Positions 1 to 9,163 of a DNA stretch of 64,000 nt are shown here, one piece after another. Position 1 is the first letter of the stretch; every line of letters begins with the position of its first letter. The stretch is from CATQHW01 sp965243545. GTDB taxonomy: Bacteria; Spirochaetota; Spirochaetia; SZUA-6; Bin103. Position numbers and translations under genes: made by a program. The notes under the pieces were generated by a model, which did not search any database, was not told the origin of the DNA, and saw only the letters and a program-made list of their open reading frames with translations. The DNA lies in contig OZ251573.1 of NCBI GenBank assembly GCA_965243545.1, forward strand, positions 930,001 to 994,000, read 5' to 3'.

Positions 1-260
1 ATTCCCGCCAGCCGCTCATCTTCGAGCAGCAGCAGCAGTTGCGACTCCGGGCGAGCGCCCGCCTGCACGCGGGCGGCCCGGCACTGCGCCAGAAACGAGG
101 TCTTGCCGCTACGGCGCACGCCGACGATCGCAAACGCCTTGCCGGGAATCGCCGGCAGCCGCACGTCGCGCGGCGTGAGGGGCCGGGAGGCGGGCGGGCG
201 GAACGGCGCCCCCAGCGACTCGCTGAGCTTCGCCCGCAGAAGATCTCGGGATATTGTCAC
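1..260 (-). CDS. AAA family ATPase (ATPase/DUF4143-type), N-terminal part, cut by window edge
   Basis: Only the first ~86 codons are inside the window; the gene continues to the left. Reading the minus strand from a GTG at 260 gives a protein with a P-loop GVRRSGKTSFL at about residues 46-56, preceded by GKAFAIV. This is the typical beginning of the AAA ATPases that carry a C-terminal DUF4143 domain, common accessory genes of unclear role in bacteria and archaea. The start choice is uncertain because the GTG lies inside a perfect inverted repeat (250-278), so that repeat overlaps the translation start. It is divergent from the PglX gene. The missing C-terminus prevents a firmer family call. 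Confidence 0.7.
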   Translation of the reverse strand, partial: MTISRDLLRAKLSESLGAPFRPPASRPLTPRDVRLPAIPGKAFAIVGVRRSGKTSFLAQCRAARVQAGARPESQLLLLLEDERLAG

Positions 261-278
261 TTTCGGAGTGACAATATC
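250..278. promoter_or_regulatory. Perfect 11-bp inverted repeat at the start of the ATPase gene (operator-like)
   Basis: GATATTGTCAC, seven bases, then GTGACAATATC form a perfect palindrome in an AT-rich pocket between two divergent genes. It covers the presumed GTG start of the minus-strand ATPase. It could be a dimeric repressor site, for example for autoregulation, or an RNA hairpin hiding the start. No regulator gene is adjacent, so its role is inference. Confidence 0.55.
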
Positions 279-397
279 AGATCAAGTCGTCACGCTGCAA
301 CGACCACCTGCGGCGCGTACGACCTGCCCGCACCGGATGCGGCTGAGTCGGCGCAATGGAGGGGCCGGATGACCCATGATAGCGGCGGAGACGGGAC

Positions 398-3300
398 GTG
401 ATCGATCGGCAGGCGCTGTTGAGCGACCTGCGGGGGCAGCTGCGGCTGCTGGAGCGGGACTTGGCCGAACGCGCGGAGAGCGTGCCGGAGATGGCCGCCG
501 CGATGGAGGCGGAGTACCGGGCGGCGCGCGAGGCCGAGCGCACCGCGGCGACGTTCCGGGTCTGGCGCGCCGGCGAGCTGACGCAGGCGGCGGTGGCGTG
601 GCTGCTCGCCTGCGTGTTCGTCCGCTTCATCGAGGACAACGGGCTGATCGAGGAGCCGCTGATCGGCGGCCCGCACCGGGCCAACGACCGCGCGGCGGAC
701 CGGCAGATGAGCTACTTCCGCTCGCATCCCACCGATACCGACCGCGACTACCTGCTCGACGTGTTCGCCGCGGTCGCCCGCCTGCCGGCGATGGCGCCGC
801 TCTACGACCGGGAGCGCAACCCGGTGTGGCGCCTCGGCATCTCCGGCGACGCGGCGCGCGACCTGCTGGCGTTCTGGCGCGCGACCGACCCGGACACCGG
901 CGTGCTCGGCCACGACTTCACCGATCCGGCGTGGGACACCCGCTTTCTGGGCGACCTGTACCAGGACCTCTCCGACGACGCCAAGAAGCGGTACGCCCTG
1001 TTGCAGACACCGGAGTTCGTGGAGGAGTTCATCCTGGACCGCACGCTCACCCCGGCGCTCGAAGAGTTCGGGCTGGCGGACCTCCGGCTTATCGACCCGG
1101 CGTGCGGTTCCGGTCACTTCCTGCTCGGCGCGTTCCGGCGGCTGCTGCGGCAGTGGCGCGACCGCGAGCCGAGCGCGCCGGAGCGGGTGCTGGCGCAGCG
1201 CGCGCTGGACGCCGTCTACGGCGTGGACGTCAACCCGTTCGCTGCGGCGATCGCCCGTTTCCGGCTGCTGGTGGCGGCGCTACGGGCAAGCGGCGTCACG
1301 CGCCTGCAGGACGCCCCTGTGTTCCGGATCAACGTGGCGGCCGGCGACAGCCTGCTGCACGGCCGCCGCTTCGGCGAGCTCGACCTGGGCAGCGGCGCGG
1401 AACAGCATGCGCTCACTGGCCAGGCCGAGTTCTCGCACGCCTTCCAGGCGGAGGACCTTGAAGCTCTGAACCGCATTCTCGGCCAGCAATACCACGCCGT
1501 GGTGGGTAACCCGCCCTACATCACCGTGAAGGACAAGGCGCTCAGCCAGTTGTACCGGGCGCGCTACTCGACGTGCCACAGGAAGTACGCCATGAGCGTC
1601 CCGTTCGCCGAACGACTGTTCGAGTTGGCGATCCGCGGAAGCCCAGACCACGCGGCCGGTTACGTTGGCCAGATCACGTCAAACTCGTTCATGAAGCGCG
1701 AGTTCGGGCGGAAACTCATCGAGCGTTTCATGCCGTCCGTTGACCTGACTCACGTAATAGATACGTCGGGCGCGTACATTCCCGGACACGGGACTCCGAC
1801 GGTAATTCTCATCGGCCGCAGCCGGGAGCCTGCATCCGATTCCGTTCATGCGGTGCTTGGCATTCGAGGTGAACCGGTGCCGCCGACCGATCCTGCGAGC
1901 GGGAAGGTCTGGACGGCGATTCGTCGTCAGATCGGCTGCTCGGGAAGCGAATCGGCGTGGATCACCGTGTCTGACGTGTCACGTAAGACGTTCTACGATC
2001 ATCCGTGGTCGATCAAGGGCGGGGTCAGTCGAGACCTGCAGACGTCGCTGGAGTCGAAGTCTTTTCAAGTACTCGATGAGATTGCGACCGACGTAGGCAT
2101 AACCGCGGTCACGGGAGAGGACGGATTATTCGTCATCGGCGACGCCGCAACGGCGCGGCGTCTTGGAGTGGAGCACGTACGATCTCTGGTAATCGGAGAT
2201 GGCATTCGTGACTGGACGCTGTCCGGTCCGGCCGCCGTCTGGCTCTATGGCGACGACTTCAGGCTTCTTGACTTGGAGGACATACCCAATACCGCCCGAT
2301 TGTTTTGGCCGTACCGAACGGCTATTTCGTCGCGCAAACGATTCGGCACTCCGATGATCGAGAGAGGTCTCTCATGGTACGAGTACCAGGAGCTGTATGC
2401 CAGGAAGTTGCGTTTTCGTCTCTCAATAACATTCGCCGAGGTGGCTACGCACAATCACTTCGTGTTCGATCGCGACGGCAGAGTTTTCTCGAGAACGGCG
2501 CCTGTAATCAAACTCCCGAAGGATGCTAGTGAGACGGATCACCTGGCACTCATGGGTATGCTCAATAGCGCCGTCGCTTGTTTCTGGTTACAGCAGGTTT
2601 GTCACAACAAGGGTGGCGGAGGCGGTCATTCGAGAGATGAGAAGTGGGGCGACTTCTACCAGTTCAACGCGACCAAGTTGAAGAGGCTTCCGCTTCCGGC
2701 GGAAAGGCCAATTGAGGGGTTATCGGAAGCAGTCGATCGGCTTGGCGCCGAGCGGCAGTCCCATCTGCCGGCGCGACTGGCCGACCGGTTTCCCATGACG
2801 CGGGCTGAGCTTGACGAACATCAGGACGCGGCCGCCGCTCTCCTGGCGCGCATGATCGCCCTGCAGGAGGAACTCGACTGGGAGTGCTACCGGCTCTACG
2901 GCGTCATCGACGAAGACTGCCGCTACGCGAACGGCGCCGGCGGCCGTCCCGAACCGCCGCCGCTGGCGCTCGGCGAGCGGGCGTTCGAGATCGTCATGGC
3001 GCGGCGGATGGCGGCCGGCGAACTGGAGACCAGATGGTTCGAGCGCCACGGCTCCGCGCCGGTCACCGAACTGCCCGCCCACTGGCCGGAAGACTACCGC
3101 TCACTCGTCGCGCGGCGCATCGCACTGATCGAGTCCGACCGCTTCATCGGGCTGCTCGAACGGCCGGAGTACAAGCGGCGCTGGAACGTCGAACCGTGGC
3201 AAGACCAGGAGCGGCGCGCGCTCCGCGGCTGGCTGCTCGACCGGTTGGAGTCCCCGGCCTACTGGCCCGAACCGGGCCTCACCACCGTCCGCGACCTCGC

Positions 3301-4036
3301 CGGCCGGGCCGCCGCCGATGCGGACTTCCAGCAGACCGCCGCCCGCCTCTCGGAAGGCGCCTACGCCGACCTCGAACTGCTGATCGCCGAACTGGTCGCC
3401 GCCGAAAGCGTGCCGGCGCTGCCGGCGCAGCGCTACAAGCCTTCCGGCCTGGCCAAACGCGCCGACTGGGAGGCGGTCTGGGCCGCGCAACGGCGCGAAG
3501 ACGAAATCGACGCCGAGACCGCCGCCGCCACTCCGCGCGAACCCGACGAGACCGCGGCCGACTACGCCGCCCGCCTCCAAGCCGAGCAGCGCCGCCGCAA
3601 GCGGGATGCGCTCGGCGACGTGGCGCCGCCGCCCAAGTACCGCTCCGCCGACTTCCGCAAGCCCGGCTACTGGCGCTTGCGCGGCGCGCTCGACGTGCCC
3701 AAGGAGCGCTTCGTCAGCTTCCCGGACATGAGCTTCGACCACGATCCCACCCTCCTGGTCGGCTGGGCCGGCTGGGACGCCCTGACCCTGTGCCACGCCG
3801 TCGCCGCGTACTACACGCGCGCCTACGAGAGCGAAGGCTGGGACGCCGCCCGGCTCACGCCGCTGCTGGCGGTCATCCGGGAATACGTGCCGTGGCTCAA
3901 GCAGTGGCACAACGACATGGACCCGGACTACCACGAACGCCTCGGCGACTTCTACGCAGGCTTCGTCGGGGAGCAACTCGCGTATCTCGGTCTGACACAG
4001 GACGATCTGCGGCAGTGGGGATGCGGACCGGGGTGA
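398..4036 (+). CDS. pglX: BREX-2-type adenine-specific DNA methyltransferase PglX, orphan
   Basis: A 1212-residue protein of the size and layout of BREX type 2 PglX, an N6-adenine methyltransferase. The N-terminal segment carries the typical AVAWLLACVFVRFIEDNGLI stretch near residues 65-84. SAM-binding motif I is DPACGSGHF at about 233-241 and the catalytic motif is NPPY at about 371-374. A target-recognition region and a long C-terminal helical region follow. The start is GTG at 398 after a purine-rich stretch. In known BREX-2 loci PglX acts with PglW, PglY, PglZ, BrxD and BrxHI to methylate host DNA and block phage. None of these is visible here, so this is an orphan or the edge of a scattered system. 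The middle (about 1560-2750) uses clearly fewer G/C third positions than both ends, which suggests recombinational exchange of the recognition region. Confidence 0.85.
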   Translation: MIDRQALLSDLRGQLRLLERDLAERAESVPEMAAAMEAEYRAAREAERTAATFRVWRAGELTQAAVAWLLACVFVRFIEDNGLIEEPLIGGPHRANDRAADRQMSYFRSHPTDTDRDYLLDVFAAVARLPAMAPLYDRERNPVWRLGISGDAARDLLAFWRATDPDTGVLGHDFTDPAWDTRFLGDLYQDLSDDAKKRYALLQTPEFVEEFILDRTLTPALEEFGLADLRLIDPACGSGHFLLGAFRRLLRQWRDREPSAPERVLAQRALDAVYGVDVNPFAAAIARFRLLVAALRASGVTRLQDAPVFRINVAAGDSLLHGRRFGELDLGSGAEQHALTGQAEFSHAFQAEDLEALNRILGQQYHAVVGNPPYITVKDKALSQLYRARYSTCHRKYAMSVPFAERLFELAIRGSPDHAAGYVGQITSNSFMKREFGRKLIERFMPSVDLTHVIDTSGAYIPGHGTPTVILIGRSREPASDSVHAVLGIRGEPVPPTDPASGKVWTAIRRQIGCSGSESAWITVSDVSRKTFYDHPWSIKGGVSRDLQTSLESKSFQVLDEIATDVGITAVTGEDGLFVIGDAATARRLGVEHVRSLVIGDGIRDWTLSGPAAVWLYGDDFRLLDLEDIPNTARLFWPYRTAISSRKRFGTPMIERGLSWYEYQELYARKLRFRLSITFAEVATHNHFVFDRDGRVFSRTAPVIKLPKDASETDHLALMGMLNSAVACFWLQQVCHNKGGGGGHSRDEKWGDFYQFNATKLKRLPLPAERPIEGLSEAVDRLGAERQSHLPARLADRFPMTRAELDEHQDAAAALLARMIALQEELDWECYRLYGVIDEDCRYANGAGGRPEPPPLALGERAFEIVMARRMAAGELETRWFERHGSAPVTELPAHWPEDYRSLVARRIALIESDRFIGLLERPEYKRRWNVEPWQDQERRALRGWLLDRLESPAYWPEPGLTTVRDLAGRAAADADFQQTAARLSEGAYADLELLIAELVAAESVPALPAQRYKPSGLAKRADWEAVWAAQRREDEIDAETAAATPREPDETAADYAARLQAEQRRRKRDALGDVAPPPKYRSADFRKPGYWRLRGALDVPKERFVSFPDMSFDHDPTLLVGWAGWDALTLCHAVAAYYTRAYESEGWDAARLTPLLAVIREYVPWLKQWHNDMDPDYHERLGDFYAGFVGEQLAYLGLTQDDLRQWGCGPG

Positions 4037-4213
4037 GCGCCGGGGGTATATCCGGTTGGTGCGCGATCCCCGTAATCCAGTGGCGTACGGTTACCGAGCA
4101 GTTCGCATTTTGCCGCGGTTCGAACCAACAGGAGACATGACTCCCGGAGAGTCGGGCAGATTGGGCGAGCCAGTGCTTCTCGATCCTGTTCGACTACGCC
4201 GCGCGCAACCCGT

Positions 4214-5779
4214 CTACATGCCCCACACGTCGACCGGCGCCGGACCTTCGCCGCGCCGTTGGTGGAAGATCTTCTCCTCCCAACTCCGGTTTTCGCGGCA
4301 GTCTATGACCACCAGGTGGCCGGCCTCCGCCCCGCACCGCTCCACGTACCGCGCGGTCTGCTTCACTCCTTCGGTTATCGTCCGCTCAAGTCCGTCGCGG
4401 TCGCGCACCACCTTGCACTCGACCGCCACCTCCTGCACCCGTTGCGCCGGCCCGCGGTCCGCCACCGGCCACACGATCAGCAGGTCGACGCGCCCGCTGC
4501 CGAGCGCGTACTCCCGCTCGATGCGCCCGCCGCCGTTCACCACCCGCTGCAGAAACGCCTGCAGCAGCAACTGCGGCCACGCTTCCTCATACGCGAACCG
4601 GTTCCGCCAGTGCTCGGAGTGGCGGCGGAAGAAGCTCTGAAACTCCGCAAGCAGCAGCGCCACGTCCAGCCGGCCGTCCGCCTGCACGAACGGCGCCGCG
4701 TCCTGATCCAGCTCGTCCTGCGCCACCCACGTAAGTTCGCGCGGAATCACCTCCGCGTAGATGGGGTTGGCGACGCGCGGCGCATCGCGGGCGATCAGGC
4801 CGAGGTCGCGCGTGTACTCGACGTCGCGCGCCGACGCGCGGCGTTGACCGCCGGTCAGCAGCGGTTCGATCACGCGCCGCACGCGCTCCTCGCGCAGCTT
4901 GTCGGCCAGATAGTCGAGGTGCGTCACCCGCCGGAGGATCAGGTCCTCCCGGACGGCGGCGACGTCGGCGGCGGTGACCGGGAGCGAGCGGTCGTTGCGC
5001 AACGCCTTGTTGTCGAAGCAGGCGCCGTAGGCCAGCGCGTTGACCAGCCACGGCTGGCCGCGGGTCTGCGTCCACACCGCTTCCTGCGCTTCCGGGGCGA
5101 ACGGCTGGCCGGTCTCGGCGGTGTGCTGGGCCAGCAGGGCGAGCGTCTCGCCGCGCGAGAAGTCGCCGAGCCGCAACGACTTGGCGGCGATGTTGAAGGG
5201 GCTGCCGGAGGCGCCCATGCGGTAGTCACGCACGTCGCGCAGGCCGCACAGCACCACGCTCTGCGGGAAGCGTTCGGGGCGGTCGGGGTAGCCGGAGCGG
5301 AGCTGCTGCAGCACCGACAGCAACGAGTCGCCGGTCAGCGTGTCGATCTCGTCGATCAGCAGCACCAGCGGCCGCGGCGCCGCCTCGGCCCACTGTGTGA
5401 GCGCTTCGTACAGCGCCTCGTCCGCGCCCATTCGCGCCAGCAGGTCGGGCCACACGTCGTACAGGAAGCCGTCACCCAGCTTGGCGCGCGCCCCGGAAGC
5501 CAGCCTGCCGAGCACCGAGCGCATGGCCCGCGCCACGTCGTCGCGGGCGGTGCGGGCGGTCTCCAGAGTGACGTAGAGGCAGTGGTAGCCGCGCCGGTTC
5601 AGCAGCTCGGCCAGCGCCAGCAGCGCCGAGGTCTTGCCGGTCTGCCGCGGCGCGTGCAGCACGAAGTATCTCTCGTCCTCCACCAGACCGAGCACGTCGT
5701 CCAGGTCGAACCGTGACAGCGGCGGAATGCAGTAGTGCCTAGCCGGTTTGACCGGGCCGGCGGTGCTGAATGAACGCAT
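4214..5779 (-). CDS. AAA ATPase with C-terminal PD-(D/E)XK nuclease-like domain
   Basis: A 521-residue protein. Walker A is APRQTGKTS at residues 43-51 and a Walker B-like LVLLIDEID lies at about 138-146, giving an AAA_14/archaeal-ATPase-like N-terminal half. The last ~100 residues contain GSGRVDLLIVW followed about 20 residues later by VAVECKV, the D...ExK arrangement of PD-(D/E)XK nucleases. ATPase-nuclease proteins of this kind are frequent accessory genes in metagenome-derived bacteria and are suspected to act in defence or mobile-element biology; no function is established. It is convergent with PglX with a 177-bp gap in which I see nothing. Confidence 0.75.
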   Translation of the reverse strand: MRSFSTAGPVKPARHYCIPPLSRFDLDDVLGLVEDERYFVLHAPRQTGKTSALLALAELLNRRGYHCLYVTLETARTARDDVARAMRSVLGRLASGARAKLGDGFLYDVWPDLLARMGADEALYEALTQWAEAAPRPLVLLIDEIDTLTGDSLLSVLQQLRSGYPDRPERFPQSVVLCGLRDVRDYRMGASGSPFNIAAKSLRLGDFSRGETLALLAQHTAETGQPFAPEAQEAVWTQTRGQPWLVNALAYGACFDNKALRNDRSLPVTAADVAAVREDLILRRVTHLDYLADKLREERVRRVIEPLLTGGQRRASARDVEYTRDLGLIARDAPRVANPIYAEVIPRELTWVAQDELDQDAAPFVQADGRLDVALLLAEFQSFFRRHSEHWRNRFAYEEAWPQLLLQAFLQRVVNGGGRIEREYALGSGRVDLLIVWPVADRGPAQRVQEVAVECKVVRDRDGLERTITEGVKQTARYVERCGAEAGHLVVIDCRENRSWEEKIFHQRRGEGPAPVDVWGM

Positions 5780-5929
5780 GGCAAGTTCAATGTACCACGC
5801 GATCGCCGGGAGTCGGCCGAGGTCGACGCCCCGAGCTGGCGGCGCCGGCGGACCGGATACGGCCGCTCGGCGCGGGACGGTGGGAGCTCAATCGAGTTCC
5901 TCCAGGTCAGTTCCATGATCTTTACCGCT

Positions 5930-5999
5930 TCGCCGTCGAGGGCGGCGCGGAACGTTCCGGGGCGCAGCTCGCGCCGCGCAGAAGGTTCGTTGCGTCCAT
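5930..5999 (-). pseudogene. Fused scar of the small-ORF start and the JmjC-gene end
   Basis: On the minus strand this begins MDATNLLRG, matching the start of the small ORF at 8930-9163 (MDAKDLLRG). It then switches to sequence nearly identical to the 3' part of the JmjC gene around 7707-7767 (RGAS, then the RAALDGEA stretch, in a shifted frame). It therefore looks like the remains of a second copy of the downstream half of the RiPP-like unit, lost by a deletion between the two LLRG-coding stretches. It has no coding capacity of its own. Confidence 0.6.
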
Positions 6000-6057
6000 C
6001 TCCTTACGGTAGGCCCCTCTGGGCCGTGATGCGGGTCATGGGTCCCGGCCGGCATCG

Positions 6058-7154
6058 CCGCCACGTCCATGCCGACGTACGCCTTCGCGACCGGCGCGAC
6101 GTTCCGCTCGACCACGATCTTGACGTGGTTGATGCCCTGGCGTACGACCAGGATACCCGTTGCGGTGATCAGCCGCTCGACGCCGGGCCAGTCGCGCAGC
6201 CCGGCCGCCTTCTCCGGCAGGCACCAGCCCTGTTCTTCGAGCCGGGCGATGAACGGGCGCCACCCGGCGCGGTCGACCGCGAACCACTTCGGGGGGCGGT
6301 ACAGCTCCAGGCCGAGCCGCGGGCCGACCCCGTCCGCAGTCGCGTCGATGCTGACGGCGATATAGGCCACCAGGTCGTCCATGACTTCGAGCACCGCCAC
6401 CGCCTCGTCCGCCGGGCCGGCCCACGCAAGGCGCGCAAGCAGCGCGGGAACCTGCGCCGCCACGACCCCCTTGAACAGCAGGCGGAACGCCTTGGGGGAG
6501 CGCCTCGGCAGCGCGCCCGCCTGAAACAGATAGCCGGTGTCCGGCAGCGCCGCCAGGATGCGTTCCACCATCGGCAGCTCCGCTTCGTGACCGTCCCAGC
6601 CGGCGGCATTGGCCAGCGCCGCCAGCAGACCGGCGGCGTCACCGTGTTCGTGGAACCCCGTGCGCGCCCCCGGCGCGTCCCGGGTCGGCGTCAGAAAGAT
6701 GCCGGGGGGCGCCGGCGGCGGGCCGGCGGCTTCCGCCAGATCGTACTCCAGCACCGTGCCGGCCACGCTGTGGCAAAGTAGCAATCGGGATCAGCGGCCT
6801 GCTCCTGCAGTGTGGCGCCGAGCGCCGCGGCCGGCGAACCCGGTTCGGCGCGCAACCCGTCCCGGACGTAGTGCTGCGCCAACTCCGAATCGGGCAACAC
6901 CACGACGGCAAGGTCGGCGGCCGGGTCGGGCGCCCCAAGACGGAACTCGAAGCCGAACTGGGCGTCGATCACCGCGCGGGGCAGCCGCCGGGCCCCGTCC
7001 CGGAGCCGCTCCCAGCCGGCGCAGCCGAGCAAGGACGGCGGGAACAACCGCCGGCACCCTTCAAGGATCGACGCAAAGTGAGGGCGCCCGCCGCGGGCGC
7101 CCTCGTGACAGGCGTGCCGGCGGCGCCCGCCGGGTCGGCGAGCGCGCCGGTCAT
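6058..7154 (-). pseudogene. Decayed second copy of the unrecognised RiPP-locus protein
   Basis: Nearly identical at DNA level to the intact gene at 9160-10281. It begins at an ATG overlapping the stop of the second precursor (TGATG) and loses similarity just after the GMDV codons near 6060. A GGG in the intact copy is GG here (6771-6773), which breaks the frame in the middle of the protein (after DCYFA). A run of four A in the intact copy is three here (7075-7077); if translation starts at the ATG, that is a second frameshift. If the real start is downstream of the hairpin at 7080-7104, it is only a change in the hairpin's T-run. A sequencing error cannot be excluded without reads. Confidence 0.8.
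7080..7104 (-). terminator. GC-rich hairpin after second precursor (attenuator-like, weakened T-run)
   Basis: Perfect 11-bp stem GAGGGCGCCCG / CGGGCGCCCTC with a 3-base loop. On the minus strand it is followed by A-C and then three T instead of the four T in the first copy. It lies about 50 bases after the precursor stop. Confidence 0.5.
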
Positions 7155-7507
7155 CACTCGTACCGCGGTTCGCCGAAGTCGTCCCAGAAGGTGGCCGCCT
7201 CATCCACGCGCATCCACCCGCCGCGGCCGCCGTTCTTGCGGTTGCTCCAGCGGTAGACCGTGCCGCCGGCTGCCTGTTCCAGCTCCTCCTCGCCCAGCGC
7301 GGCGGACGGCGGCAGCACCACGTGACTGGTGTCCGGCGCCTCCTCGTGCACCTTGACGTTGAAGCCGGGCGGGAGCGCCAAGCCGAGCTCCTCCTTGATG
7401 GCGGCCTTGGGGTCGGCGATCAGCTGGGCGCGGAACGCCTCATCCGTGGTCGCCTTGTCGACCAAGTGCTCACGCAGTTCGTCGGCAGTCTGTGTTTCGT
7501 TACTCAT
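7154..7507 (-). CDS. NHLP-leader RiPP precursor peptide, copy 2
   Basis: 117 residues, differing from copy 1 (10281-10634) at only two positions: Q instead of A near residue 28 and M instead of V near residue 99. It has the nitrile-hydratase-type (NHLP) leader fold: a charged N-terminus, the segment LIADPKAAIKEELGLALPPG at about 29-48, and a C-terminal leader end LEQAAGG at 76-82. The Gly-Gly at 81-82 is the likely cleavage point, leaving a 35-residue core. The downstream partner gene is broken, so this copy depends on the enzymes of the other copy. A GGAGG-like ribosome site lies in the duplicated upstream region. Confidence 0.85.
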   Translation of the reverse strand: MSNETQTADELREHLVDKATTDEAFRAQLIADPKAAIKEELGLALPPGFNVKVHEEAPDTSHVVLPPSAALGEEELEQAAGGTVYRWSNRKNGGRGGWMRVDEAATFWDDFGEPRYE

Positions 7508-7617
7508 CGTCCACACCCTCCATGTCAGTGTCTGTTGGCGTAAAGGTCGGCTACCGCCGCCCGGCGTGTCAACACACGAACTGAGGAAATCGCCTTATCC
7601 GGTTTTTCCGTGAATTG
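7508..7617 (-). repeat. Duplicated 5' region of the precursor gene (matches 10635-10742)
   Basis: This stretch is nearly identical to the region before precursor copy 1. It includes the last codons and stop of the glycosyltransferase gene, which are out of context here, and a perfect -35-like TTGACA on the minus strand at 7567-7572. It marks the upstream limit of a tandem duplication of about 3.1 kb. Just beyond it, an ~20-bp direct repeat (GAATTGCTTATGGCGGGGTG) is present twice at 7612-7651 and supplies the stop of the JmjC gene. Confidence 0.8.
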
Positions 7618-7638
7618 CTTATGGCGGGGTGGAATTGC

Positions 7639-8937
7639 TTATGGCGGGGTGGCGGTGGCGATTCCCTCCCGGACCAGCAGCTTGATGAACCCGTCGGCCA
7701 GGTCGGCCGCTTCGCCGTCGAGGGCGGCCCGGAACGCGCCGGGGCGCACGCTCGCGCCGCGCAGCAGTGGCGCCAGCAGCTCGGCGCAACGGCCGTCGAA
7801 CGTCCAGCGGTAGCCGTTGGCCTGCAGCACCACGTCGCCGTCGGCGGCCCGTTCCAGCGTCGCGTGGCGGGCGCCGCGCAGCCGGATCTCGTAACGATCC
7901 CAGTCCGCGTTCTTCCACGGGTCGAGGTAGGGGCCGAGGGTCGTGCGCGGCGGGTCGGTCCAGGTGGCGCGCAGGTGGTCGCGGAATTGCCGTTCCAGGT
8001 CTGCGCCCCCGTTCAGTTCCTGCAGGATCAGATCCCGGAGCGCTACGTAGTGGGCGCCGCCGGCGCGGTCCGCGGGGGCCGGCAGATCGCGGCGGAACCG
8101 CTCGTGGCGGGTGAGCCTGCCGTTGAGCCACTCCATGAAGTCGAGCCCGGTGAGCGCGAGCGTGCTGCAGGTGACGTGCATGCTGCCGGCGCCGTCGGAG
8201 CCGTCTTCAGCCTGAGCGCGGGCGTCATGCCACCACCCGCGCGGGATGTAGAGGACGTCGCCGGCGCGGAGTATCTCGTTCCATACCGGCTCGCCCTGCG
8301 GTCGCGCGGGGTCCTCCGAGTCGCGCTGGAGCGGAAAGCGCCGGGTTTCGCCGTAGAGTTGCCAGCGCTTGGTTCCGGCCACCTGCAGGATGAATACGTC
8401 GTGGGCGTCCCAGTGGGTCGAAAAGCCGGGGGTCGAAACCCAGGAAGCGTAGAGGTTGGTGGTGGCGTAACAGCCCAGGGTCTCCTCGAGCGCGTCGGCC
8501 ACGGGCCGTAGCGAGGGGAGGAGCTCGTGGACGCCCGGCAGGACGATGGAGGCGCCCTTGCGGAGCATCCCCTGCAGCCGCCGGTCATCGAGAATGTTCG
8601 GGTTCCCGGGTGCGCCGCTTCTGCGCCAGCCGTGGCCGAAAAACGGCACGGTGTAGGCGGAGGCGGGAACCCCCTGGCTGTCCTGCACCATGTCCATCCG
8701 TGCGTACCACGCGTCCGAACGGAGCAGGGCGTTGAGCTGTTCCCACGTGCACAGGGAAGCGAACCGGGGGCCGTCCCCGCGAAACAGGACCGGGCGCTTG
8801 TCCCGGTAATGGGTGTCGAGGAACTCCTGCGTGGAAAGCGGCCGGACGATGCCGGCGAAGTCCGCCGGGTCGTAGCGCTCCGCGCCGGCGGTGAGCACCT
8901 CGACGGCCGCGCGATCGGCCGTCCCGGAGTCACTCAC
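7639..8937 (-). CDS. JmjC-domain cupin, Fe(II)/2-oxoglutarate-dependent protein hydroxylase (ribosomal-oxygenase-like)
   Basis: A 432-residue protein of the RoxA/MINA53/NO66-like JmjC class. The metal ligands are visible as STHWDAHD (H175, D177) and PRGWWHDA (H237), with the usual FILQVAGTKRW strand between them and GDVLYIPRG before the last His. Characterised bacterial relatives hydroxylate an Arg of ribosomal protein L16. Here the gene is the last of an operon beginning with a RiPP precursor, so hydroxylation of the precursor core (rich in Arg, Trp, Asn, Asp) is the natural inference. The GTG start overlaps the stop of the small ORF by 8 bases, indicating translational coupling. The C-terminal ~200 residues form the winged-helix-like tail typical of these oxygenases. 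Confidence 0.88.
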   Translation of the reverse strand: MSDSGTADRAAVEVLTAGAERYDPADFAGIVRPLSTQEFLDTHYRDKRPVLFRGDGPRFASLCTWEQLNALLRSDAWYARMDMVQDSQGVPASAYTVPFFGHGWRRSGAPGNPNILDDRRLQGMLRKGASIVLPGVHELLPSLRPVADALEETLGCYATTNLYASWVSTPGFSTHWDAHDVFILQVAGTKRWQLYGETRRFPLQRDSEDPARPQGEPVWNEILRAGDVLYIPRGWWHDARAQAEDGSDGAGSMHVTCSTLALTGLDFMEWLNGRLTRHERFRRDLPAPADRAGGAHYVALRDLILQELNGGADLERQFRDHLRATWTDPPRTTLGPYLDPWKNADWDRYEIRLRGARHATLERAADGDVVLQANGYRWTFDGRCAELLAPLLRGASVRPGAFRAALDGEAADLADGFIKLLVREGIATATPP

Positions 8938-9163
8938 CGGATTCCTCGGTGACGGCCTGAGCGGGCGCTCCCTGCGCGGCCGCGGTATCGGGTACGATTT
9001 CGATGCTGATGCGGGGTACCGCGCTACGGGGACTCCGGGCAGCCCGAATCCGGGCCAGGTATTCGGCTTCCTGGTGATAGGCGATGCGGGTGGCGATGCA
9101 CACGACCGGCTCGCCGCCGCGCAGAAGGTCCTTTGCGTCCATGTCTTTGTATCTCCCTGTCAT
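8930..9163 (-). CDS. Small ORF of the RiPP-like operon, unrecognised
   Basis: 77 residues (70 if started at the internal ATG at 9142, which has GGGAG upstream). The first ATG overlaps the previous stop as ATGA, and its own stop overlaps the JmjC start, so it is embedded in the operon and very likely translated. The protein begins MDAKDLLRGGEPVVCIATR from the internal start, followed by a helical-looking, Arg/Ala-rich middle and an acidic, Ala-rich tail. No leader motif, Cys pattern or known domain is recognisable. Its first codons recur in the scar at 5930-5999, so it was part of the duplicated unit. It could be an adaptor, a second peptide substrate or a partner of the oxygenase. Confidence 0.6.
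   Translation of the reverse strand: MTGRYKDMDAKDLLRGGEPVVCIATRIAYHQEAEYLARIRAARSPRSAVPRISIEIVPDTAAAQGAPAQAVTEESGE

Noticed and set aside
398..5779. Complete BREX system
   Set aside because: Only PglX is recognisable; the neighbouring ATPases are not PglY, BrxD or BrxC types and no PglZ is present.
5888..6784. A separate intact 298-residue protein
   Set aside because: It is the C-terminal part of the frameshifted duplicate; its last ~45 residues run into scar DNA without relation to the intact copy.
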